Assembly (NCBI RefSeq): GCF_964340395.1
Contig: NC_135549.1
Coordinates: 20,855,342 to 20,919,341, forward strand
Direction of reading: 5' to 3'
DNA: 64,000 bases
Source of the DNA: Glandiceps talaboti
Lineage: Eukaryota > Hemichordata > Enteropneusta > Spengelidae
In this document: positions 39,501 through 51,500 of the stretch, piece after piece
Layout of the letters: each line of letters starts with the position of its first letter
Numbering within the stretch: position 1 is the first letter of the stretch
The notes under the pieces: generated by a model
What the model was told of the DNA's origin: nothing
Database searches by the model: none
What the model saw: the letters and a program-made list of their open reading frames with translations, nothing else
Program-made: the position numbers and the translations under genes

Positions 39501-42500
39501 GAATGTGAAACAACATATACTAAGTCCTTGTTTGTATCACAATGAATTGCTAAAATTTAAAAAAAATGTGTGAAATATTTATTTATTTTACGATAACAAA
39601 CTTTTCAGACACTTTCTAGCATTTGCAATTTATTGAGTTACCCAAACATAGACGTGGTATATGTTGTTTCAAAGTCTCTTTTCAAGTAGGAAAGCATATT
39701 AGGGTTGTTTTATGATTAAAAAATCCAAAGTAAATATTATTTGTCATCCATGTCTGGCTTGACTATTTTTTAGCATTGCTGAATGAATGGCATCATAATA
39801 CGTAATTATATGATGAACAATCAGGTTGTGAAACCCACACATTTTGTTTGAACTCATTCAGCTTTGCTTACGTGTAGTATAATGCCATGCATTCTTTTTT
39901 AACCGTGAGCAAAGCCCTTGTACATTGTATAAAGTGCTGTGCGGGGGGCGTGTCAAGTTGTATCGATACCTTGAGTTGAGAGAAAGCTGCCTTTAGGTGT
40001 TTCCTAGTAAAGCCAGCCTTTGTTCTATTCATTGCATTGATGTAGTCGGCCATGAAGCATGTCTGTTTATGCATAACATAATCAGCAAGTGAATGAATGC
40101 CAGTTTAATTGGACATTCTATAGCCTGTTTTTCCCATTATAGTTGGTTTGCAGTTCAGCTCATTTGCATAACACTATATACTGTGGAGACCAGAATTTTC
40201 CACAGAATAGAAGGATTATCTCTAATAATGTAGTAGTAATAATCCAGTGTAAAATCATAGGAATTATAACAAAAATTACTCAAAATTGACTGTTGCATGT
40301 TGTATTTATTTTTTAGTGTTTTAAATTTCTTTTCCAGTGGTATAGGACTAAAAATTCCAGTGCAGTGACACATGTAGACATATGGCCACAAACAGACACT
40401 GACACACCCACTCATATCATTATTTCAGAATCATCACATTAATGGACCATTTTCTCTAAATACAAACTACATGTACAGGGTATAGACAACACTCAGTCCA
40501 CTATATGGCATATCTTTTTGTGGAATTTCAATACCCATTCAATACCAGTGGAATTAATCCACAATAATTATAGAAATGAGATGCATCCTATTGTAGTGTA
40601 TACAAACAGAGTATATATATATGTTGATAAAGCCAGACGAAAAGGCAACTCACAGGTGGAGTTCTGTGACCTTGTGGCTTTGGCTTGTACATGACGTAAA
40701 TATTGATTGATTGATTGATTGATTGACGTAAATATAAAGGGGATGTTTGAACTTGTTTTTTCACTGTTGAATATGACATACATGTACACGGATTACAATG
40801 ATAAAACCACAGAGAATTGTGAAGTTAAAGGCCTGTATTTCAATTTCAGGTTTTTACATCCCAGTGCTATCTTAAAGTGGCCATATTGATGAGGATTGGG
40901 TATTTATTTGGGATTTTTTTATTTATAGAACAGTTTTATCATGGCTTTCTACTTGAAGAAAAAATCAATGTGAAACAACATATGTCAAGTCCTTGTTTGT
41001 AACTCAATAAATTACAGGACATTAATAAATGTGTAAACTCTTTGTTATATTATACATACAATAACAAATTTTTGAGACATTGTTTTAAGTTTTTTTTTGC
41101 AATGTAATGACTTACAAACACAGTTTTGGTCAATGTTATTTCACATTGATTTTTCAAGAAGGAAGCCATGATAAAACTGTTTTATAAATAAAAAATCCAA
41201 AATAAATACCCAATTCTCATCCTTACTGCCACTTTAAGTCAACAATGCCATAGGATCATTCTCTTGTGGAGGACCAACTTTTGTGTCGCTCCGTCACAAA
41301 ATTTTAACCTTAATTCAACATAGACCTTTGATAATACATTAGTGGTCACCCATGACAACATGGCATGGTGTTTATGCAGCTTATTAAAATATTTCCACAT
41401 TAACATATCAATAACTAAAACAAGTCAGTAACTAAAACAAGTCAAATCATGTTAAGAATCTGATAGAGCCCGTACTAGGTATTCAGATGTGACATTATGA
41501 CAACTGTTTTTGCCACCAATTTGAAAAGAAAAATTGAAAAATTCAACACAGTCACAATAGCCAAACTTCTTTGTGCATAATCAGACACCTCTGTCATTCC
41601 TGCGCAAGTTTTATAAAGTATGAATTAAAATGCCCATATGGATGAGGATTGGGTATTTATTTAGGATTTTTAGTTTTATGAGACAATTTTATTGTGGCTT
41701 CCTACTTTAAAAATCATTGTGAACTAATATATACTAAGTCCTTGCTTGTAATCAGTAAATTGCAATAGATTTAATAAATTGGCAATCTTGTTATTGTACG
41801 TACAATAACAAACTTTGTATACATTTATTTATTGTATTAAGTTGCAAAGACAGACTTTGTCATTGTTGTTTTACATTGATTTCTCAAGTAGGAAGGCATG
41901 ATAAAATTGTTTTATAAATTAAAAATCCAAAATGTATACCCAACCCTTTAACTTTAGCCACTTTTTAATCAATTATGTATATGCATTATGTACACTGGCT
42001 TTAGATGAAAATGTGGCATCTGAATCTATCTCTGTAATGTCCCAATAGAGAACTTGCAATCCAGACTGAGCATGCTCAGATGCAAAGGACTATGGGATTA
42101 TCTGTGGTTATCGTAATACCTAATCTGGAGCTACCAATAAAAAAAACCTCCCACAATTGTCCGGGTAACTATGAATTGATCATTCGTGGTTGCAAACAAT
42201 GTAAAGGTATTGTTTACAAAAACATTAGTATTTATTATCACATTTCCCATGATGCAACATTCAACATGGCGGGTTTGCAAGTTCCCTATTATGAACAATT
42301 TGAAGACTTTGCTCATATAGACTTCATGCCCTTTCTAGATGAGATGTTTCTGTCCTACTACTAGTGTGCAACCTTTGGCTGTTAAAACTATTCTGATCAT
42401 ATTTTGACATTTTTATTATTTCTTTTGAATTGCACAGAACCATGACTTAATCTTTGCTGGCTTTTTAGTATTTGAAGTATGTGTGGGTATCTTCTGGCCA

Positions 42501-45500
42501 GCTATGGGCACCATGAGGGGTATATATGTGCCTGAAGCAAGTAAGTTGTTATGGATTTCTATAAAAGAAATACCTTTTTATTATTTGGCTATTCACAAGT
42601 TCGTCAAATCCATCTTGATTTGATTGATTGTACAGAAATGCTAAACATGGAATATACTTTGCTAATTTAGATAATTAGACAGTTCAAACACTACCAGATT
42701 TATTTATGATTTTTAATGAGTATAATTTTCATGATGATGATTAGTCTAGCTGCTAGATCCTTGCTAGGGTAATTCTGCGAACTTTAAAAATGACCACAGG
42801 TCACATAGTGCCAAAGGTGCACACTGTCAGGGGTTTGCCCAAGAGGTACTGCACATCAGCCATACAATTTACTGTCATCCTTGGCTTTTCTCTGGCAACC
42901 AAGCACAGATGTAGGTCTTTACTAGACAAGATGATGAGTTGCCTGGAATACAGTCCTGCTATAAAAAATATCTGCTGTGTGTGCATGTTTGTCAAATATA
43001 CAGACAGTGTGTGTTTTGTGTGTCTGTGTCTGTGTCTGTGCCTGTGTCTGTGTCTGTGTCTGTGTCTGTGCCTGTGTCTATGTCTGTGCCTGTGCCTGTG
43101 TTTGTGTCTGTGCCTGTGTCTGTGTCTGTGTCTTTCAGTGTGATTGTGAAATAACTCTTCTACAGTAACATATTTGAATGTTTTGAGTTGATATTAAAGA
43201 AATTCTATATATCCTTCTTTACAGCTCGTTCAACAGTAATGAATTTATTTCGAATACCTTTGAATTTTATAGTCATTCTTATACTTCTACAGGTAAGTGT
43301 ACATGTATACATTGCTTTTAGTCATCTTAGACTTGTCAATCATAGTTTACAATATAGCATTTGCAGACAAGTAAAATTAATAGTTTTATTAATTAAGAAG
43401 TGAAAAATATCAAATATGTATTTACATGGAATTCAGGGAGAAACTAATAATCAAATAACTATCACCAGAACAGTTAAATTGTAACGGAAATATTATTTAG
43501 GCATTCAGTTCAGGAAGGAAATATAAAAGGAATACTGTAAAAAACAGAACATGTAAAGGTAATTTGGGCCTTCAATTGAGATAGAAAATGTATATAAATA
43601 CTTTAAAAAGGAAGCCAGAACAGTTAAAAGCATAATTGATAGATTGTTTGGCTTTTTCAATGAAGTGAAGCTGTGATTTATAGACACTATTCATCTACAT
43701 ATGGTCCCTTTTTCAAAATTGTAATAGAAGACATGTTGACCTTGAAAATGAAATTTTGATAATTAAGGCCAATATGCACCAAGGGCTATACATAGTAGAT
43801 AGGAATGGTCTGTGTTTGGTCTGTTCACCATTCATAGCCATTTGTCAGCTTTGTTTAGGCCAAAATTTTTGTTCGTTTTTGTTCTTTGTTTGTCCATCCG
43901 TAGCCATCTTTCCACAGTGAAATGTAAAGAAAGAGCGATAACCATCAAAAACCTGTAATAAACCATATTTGTATCTTTTGCTTGAAAGATGAACATTTTA
44001 AGATATTCTTGTTAATATATTCCTGTTGAAAGTAATTCAAGTGAGGGTAACAATGTTAAATTTCCATCCTGTGACATTATCTTTTTGTTATCAATCCATA
44101 CTGACAATATATGGACTACATATAGATTGTACAGTCATATGAACAGGGTGACATGAAAAGAAATGAACTTAAAATTGAAAATTGTGTTGCCATGGTATTT
44201 GTAAAATGTGACATATACAATTTAGTTTGTCTGAGGAAACCAATAATATAAGCCTGGAAACCTTTGCTTAAGACTTATTTTGATTATTTTGTTGGAAAAA
44301 ACAATGTGAACGTAATTAATGGCTAGAAGTTCACCTTCTGAGTATATATCTACAAGCAGATTCCCTCTGGAGATTCAGCAAACCCCTAAATCTGTATAGA
44401 ACCACATGGCATTTTCATTTGGACAGGACCATCCTGAACTAGCGTACCCCGGTAGTTATCACAATTATACAGTATTCAAATTATAAAAGTCCTTGCTGAA
44501 AATTGTAAATAAAACAGTATACCGAAATTGTAGTATTGATACATCTACATACAGGTAGACTTGAGGATAGGAGACCAGATAGAACCACAAATCATGTCAC
44601 TTTGCCCTAGATTTGTTCCTTATTGGATATGTCACTATCATTTTGGCAAAGTTGGTATACACCAAAATGTAGTTGTCTGTGTAGTTGATGGTAGTTGTCT
44701 GCATTGTTGGAAGTAAACAGTATTTTTAATCCTATATGTAGTGTATGTAGAATATACCCTTTCTTGTATCGTCTAGTATCAAAATAATCTGTATATTACA
44801 ATATTTGATCTGGTTCAGTTTATTCAAACCCAGCTGGTGTTTGGCAGGTTCAAACCCAGTCTTTGCTGGTATATTTAAAGGCACATGAGCTTCATTGCTT
44901 GGACATCAACAACCTATTATTACATGTAGGTTGACAAATGAATCTTTCCCAAATACCACGGACCCACCCCCACCATTACATTATGTTTCTATCATTCTAT
45001 AGGACCTACCAATGGTTGTGATATTCAAATGCTGTGTGGCATTTCTATTAGTGGCTTGTGTAGCCCAACAAGTTATGTACAGGTAAGATTTCAGATCAAT
45101 ATCCCATTTTCAGGGTGGCATGTACATAAATATGTATAACTTCACTGATGCTGGAGGAGAAAGATGAATGTTTTGTATGAATATCTTCATCCTGCTTTAT
45201 TACAGTGTGGTAGCATGATATTTGCATGCTTGGTGCATGACTTTGCATGGGTCAGCACATGACTATCACATGGCAAACACATGTCTATCACATGGATAAT
45301 GCGTGATTCCCTCATACTTCACCACCATATAATAATCATATAATATATGAAAGGAACATTAATTTCAAAGTAGGTGCTTATAATTATATTCCTTAGATAA
45401 TTATTTAAGATGCAGGATCAGGAAAAAGGCTACTTCATCAGTTAGTAACAGACTTTCACATTTTACTTGTGCATCTAAATGAAAATTACAGTGTTTCTTT

Positions 45501-48500
45501 GCATAGTGGAGAGTTGCAACATAATACAAATACTCTGAGTTAACCAATGTGCAAGGGTATGAAACATTAATTTGTTGAAACAGATGCTTTTAATATTTTT
45601 GTTTAACGTCATGAGAAAATATCCCTAGGAACTCCAGCTGAGAAATATAGTATTCTAAACACTTTTCTAGGCTACATTTATCCCATCGTATTATGGCAAT
45701 ACAGTTGGAGAAGAAGTAACATGGCAATCTTTACGAGATATGCGATTTTATATGCTTTAATTAAGAGTGAGCTGACATACTAGGGGTAGTCTAAAAATGA
45801 CATCTGACACCAGTAGAACAGCAGATTACTTTCATAGCAAATGCAACAATACATTGTACATGTCTACATTTGTCCTGAATGAGATATTGCTGTAAAGTAT
45901 ACATTTCATTCTTTTGTGAATATGCCATTTACCAGATGTAGATTTTATAAGGGAGATCTCTTTGTAGGCCATTGACAGTTTTCTAATTTCCTTCATATTC
46001 TTAGCCTGGTTATTTACAGGACTAGAATATACAGGTAGAGAAGGGCACACAGTGTGTATGCTAAATCACAATGTACAACAGTTTGTCAATAGGTATCATT
46101 GTCATCACAATTTCTTGTGTGATGACATTATAAAGTCAGAGTCTCATCCATAATTTGAATCTTATGAGTGTGTAACGTGTTCCTTCTCATGGGAGCCCTT
46201 TTTAGGGAAAAATTATAGCCGAGTGTAAAGAGAATAAAAACCGAGCTCAAAGGGAGACCTTGACCTTCGTCTGGAAAATATGTAGCTGCCTATAACAAGA
46301 AAGGGTGGACAAATAGAGACTTTCTGGAAAAATTACAGAAAAAGTCCACCAGTCAGACATATTTCATGTCTAGACAAAGAGATTGTGGTGAATATGATGT
46401 CATTTCCTGCAAGGTTTTTCCCACAAACCCTTTCAGGAAATCCCAAAATGGCTGAATTCACACATCTACTTGTAGCTGCAGTAGGGCATCTTTATAATAT
46501 TTCAAAGTTTAAGAAGTTACGAATGTGCTATTTTATAACCTAAAATGATATTGAAGTTGCTAGGAATAATCAATTACTAATTCTAGTGTACTAAAGGCAT
46601 AAATCAATGATGTAGTTGTGCAGTTCGGTTCTTTTATTTGCCTCAATCTATTTCCCTCACATAGTGTCATTTGTTTTCGATTTTGTTCATCCAAAATTGA
46701 TCATCTTCTTCACTCTTGGAAAAATAAAGGAAAAAACAATCAAATATATAGGAAGGTAATAGAAGGTAAATTAAGCATTCAAGCTGTATTCCTACATCAG
46801 ATTGTAATTAGATTGGACAGAAATAAGCAGGACTGGACTTTGCTTTTAATGTGACCTATTCTGAGCCAAATTGTTTGTACAAGTCCAGTGTTTTTTGCTA
46901 AGATGTGGCAACCCCAGTAACAGGAAGGGGGAAGATCTGGTAAAACTAGTATAGTTTCCCATATATAATACCGAACCTTTTGGTGCAGAACCCCCCTGGT
47001 GAAATGACAGGTACTCAGGTAGATTTTACCTACTTATCACCTTTAACAAACACACTGAAGTCTTTATAGAAAATGGTATGTGGGAAATAAACGAGTAAAG
47101 TCAATTTGAACAGCTGATTTATTAGTGGCAAAGATTGAAAAGTTCTTAAATCTTACACAGGACTTTGAACAGTAAGCCATAGTTACATATTATAAGAGAT
47201 GAAGAGAAAGGCCTCGCCAGTGTGTACATTGTATGTATATGTACAGAATAACGGCACAGCTGTGACCCAATAAATAACAAAATTATAAATTATAATACTG
47301 GTAGTATTAGTTTATTATCGGTCGATGTGGTGTTGGTTAATAACTTTTAATCTGTTGGTAGCAAACCAGTAAAACTAATCAGTTTTCAATAATAATAAAA
47401 TGATGCAGTTGTAATTTAAATTTAAAGCCGTATCATATTTTAATGTAATCTTCAGTTTAACTGCTTCATTGAATCAGATATGTTATTTATTGATGTTCAT
47501 TATTTTACGTTATTCAGCCCCTCTAAGCCAATTTGTTGAATGCCTGGTGATGTCACGTAAAGCAATATTTTTGATGGTGTCAAATTTGTTGTTCCGTCAA
47601 GGTAAACAGGCACTGTGCTAAACCAGGAATTAGTGCTGAAAATCTTTTAAATAAGGAGAATTTAACATGCCACTGTCACAACCCTTTCTGTCGACTCGGT
47701 AAAAATCTGGCATAACTATGTTGGGTTTCCAAGAAAACACATTTTTTATCATTTTGGGAAAAAAAATTATTTTAGTTAGATGTGGAGCATACCGACAACG
47801 AATATACTCATCAATATTGTTAGTATATTTATTTGCCAGAAGTCGAAGAGAAAACAAAATTGACATATCAAGTGAGGAAAAGGAATTAATTAGTAAGTAA
47901 ATACATGAAAAGTAAATAAAAAATAACTTTGAACTCCTGGCTGGACCAAAAAAATAGTTTGTTCAAACTAGTTGGGTCTGTGGCCTATGGAGAACATAAT
48001 ACAGTAATGATATATTATAACATCAAACAAAGAAAAACAAAGCAAAAAAAACAACAACATATACATGAAGTGCAATGTCTTAATACAAATAAGTACAAGT
48101 GTAATAAAACGAGGGTTTATATTATAACAATGGTTAAAATGAAATATTGGATTTTTAGGTGACAGTGTCAATCAGAAATATCAGATTAGGAAAAATTTAT
48201 GTTTCAAAAAAAAAAACACATCTCTTTCCTCCTTTTGATAAATTTAGTGTCATATTTTACAGTATAGAGAAATTGTTGATTGAGATTATATTCTGTTATT
48301 GTATCGAAAATAAATGAAAAACCTGTACAAGCTGTTACACTGAAGATTACTTTAAAATGAGACCAAGCTTTACATTAACATTTTAACTGACTTATTTTTA
48401 TGGATAATTTATTATTATTACATATTTTGTTATTAAACCAGCTGCATTGACATGGCGGTCCATTGTGTAAATGTAGTCAAGAATAGAAACATACAGAAAA

Positions 48501-51500
48501 TAATCTAAGGATTTGATAAAAACACAGGAAAAAATGATTTAGGAAAATCTGTCCAAAAAGTTGTAAAAACCACGTCACCACTACTAGTCTGTAAGGTACG
48601 TCGTGACGGGGCGCCCTCACACAACGGTCAACCAGGCGAGGGTGGAACAGCATGACGTGTCTTACAGTCAACATCACCACAAATCACGTCATATTCAGTC
48701 CAATTTTCCACTGTGTCATCATCTAGTGGCAACATCTGAGCAAGACCAGAGGTTCCTAGTCGATCGAAAACTCCATGTAATGCTCAAGTGTATTTTCAGT
48801 TGTGCCAAAATAATTAAAAGTGGATTTTCAGGATATAAAAACTATGCTATAAAACATGTCTTTACAATATATATGAGAGATAAAAGAAACAGACGCCAGA
48901 AAGAAACACAATTACTGAAAATAGTGTGAAAAAAAAAACCGATACATTTTTTAAAGACCATCATATGAATTTTGTGTTCTTGCGTTAGTTAGTGATTACC
49001 ATTTAGGATTTGATAGGATCATTGATCTATGGTTTCTAAAGCTCAGCCAGACAATCCATTCCAAAATTGTAATCCCAATCTGACATAAAAAGAAAAGTCA
49101 TCGACAATTATGACAAATTTAAGTTGTGTTTCAGGCCTTTGATCAATTCAAACATGATTCTGTGCAAATAAGTAAAAATATGTTGTTGGTTTTTTTTTAC
49201 AAAAATAAACTATTATTACTTTTAAATTATTATTAAAGTAGGTTGTAGAGTTGTATTTTCATGAAAAAGTGTCCATGTACATACCAAAATACACATACGA
49301 CAGACATGTATCAATTTTCACATACATGTAACCGTACAAGTTCGTAGTATTTTATAGCAAAATCATCACAATCATACCTAAACATCATATTTCCCCACAT
49401 TGTAATATACACAGAATTCATCGTAATGTACTAACATTAAGATATCCAATGCTGCCCCCCCCCCCTCCCACCCTCCTCCTTCCTTCAAATTATCAAGACT
49501 GTGCTTGGCATGTAAGAATACATAACTTAATGTACATGCAGAGGTACACATTGTATATATAGACACAGAATACAGGTGGGTTTTCAAGGTATCAAAATAC
49601 TGTGAGTAAAAGTCCTGCATGTATGAAATTTGAAATGACCCCCTTTCAATGAAAGCATAAAGGTGTCACATAAACTTTCATCATGGTTTCATGTACCTTG
49701 ATAATGTATGATGCATATACAACCTGTAACACCCAAGTATAGCAATATTTAGAAGACCATGTACTGGGCTCCAGCCTGTTTCTGGTGCTAGTGGTTACCT
49801 GTTACATCTCGTATGCGACTGAGCTTGTCAAAAGATCTGCGATATCTTGGTATTGTATGACTTGAGTTTCTCCACCCAATCAGCTAGTTAGTCAGTGGGA
49901 TGTCACATGTGATAATTCAAATGAAGTCATTGTGTAGGTGAACATGTGGAGCTGCAATGAATACGTTTATAATCAATTTTCTGGTTCCAAGATGCATTGC
50001 GTGAGAACACGTCGCTTATGTTGTTACATTTAGTCTTGTTTTGTCTTTATTACATTTGAAATAACATTTTCATCTGAAAAGACATGTTGACCTCTTTGAT
50101 TATGGGTGATTTTATAGAACACAGACTAAACACCATCAATGACAGAGGGGGATTTTATGGGTGAACACAGGGTATGGTCAGGTGACAACCATCCCTCTGA
50201 GTAGCATGTGCAAACTCCTCAATGCACACACAATACTTAGTATTGTATGGAGAGACGCGCAGTGCATCTTGGAACTGACAACAGGTCTATGAACAAACAA
50301 TGTAGGTCACAGTCTCAATGTATACACTGCATTATCACATGTACTGTAACGATTACCTCTCAGTTGTTTTCGGTCAATGTGGTGATAGGAAGAGAGATGT
50401 GACAGCACTGTGTTTGTGAGGAATTGGAACACAGCAGATGGCAGTAATCACTTTTGGAAGAGTGACTTTTCATTGAACCCTGACCTCTTTACATGTGCCT
50501 AGCGCATGTGAAGTGTAATCATTTACATACAATTTACATGTAATTATGTAAATTTGAATTCTGCTGCTAATAGCTTTTAAGGTGTGGTTAAAATACCAGA
50601 TTTTGTAGAGCTTTTGACAAGCGCAGTAGAAGAATATGAGATATGATGGAGTACCACCAGCACCGTAAACAGGCTAACTGGATTCATAATGAAAGCAATT
50701 GATTAGTACTTTTTTACCTGGACATGACTCAGACTAAACTATTGTGGTACACAGTGAAATCACTTCACTTAGGTGTTATGGGTTGTATTTTGCAGTCAAG
50801 ACTACAAATTAAAACAGCACTTACTGTAGTCATGTGGCTTCTCATATGCAGTGCAAGTCGCTGTTTTTTTTTTGTAGTTCTCACCAAAATCTGAATCACA
50901 ATTTAGATTAGATACATAACTTAAAGTGGGCCATATACATGTAGATGACAAATGGGTATGTATTTTGGATTCTTAATGAAACAACTCTACTATGAGTTTA
51001 AAAGTCAATGTGTAACAACATAGCTGCAGTTTACAGTTATAACTAATTAAATTGCTAAAAACTGAAAAAATGTGCTAAAAGTGTGTTATTGTATATATAC
51101 AGGATGTGATTTGCAAACAAACTGGGTAAACTCAAGTTGTCGTCTGTACTTGCAAGTAAAAACAAGTAATCAAATTAGTTATACATGGTGATGTTTCAGT
51201 ATACAGTGAAGTGACAGCTGCAGTACAGACTGGATGTGATGTAGTGATAACTTAAATTTAACCCAGTTTATTTACAAATGATGGACTTTAGTCTACATCT
51301 CATGTATGTTGTTTCACATTGATATTTCAAGTAGATAAACCTATAATAGTTGTTTCATTAATAGTGATTCAAAATAGATAGAAGAATCTCATCCACATGG
51401 CACCATTTTTAAGAAAGCATAGAAGTTGAAACTTCTATACTCAAATTTAGGGGTATTGTATAAAGAACACTAAAAATCATAAAATGAAACATTTGTTCAC

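Noticed and set aside
42080-42364. 94-codon plus-strand open frame
   Set aside because: It starts within a 239-bp TA-flanked MITE and runs across its right terminus; no splice sites or family similarity.
46618-46854. 78-codon plus-strand frame within MFSD5 intron 10
   Set aside because: Phase, splice sites and family similarity are all absent.
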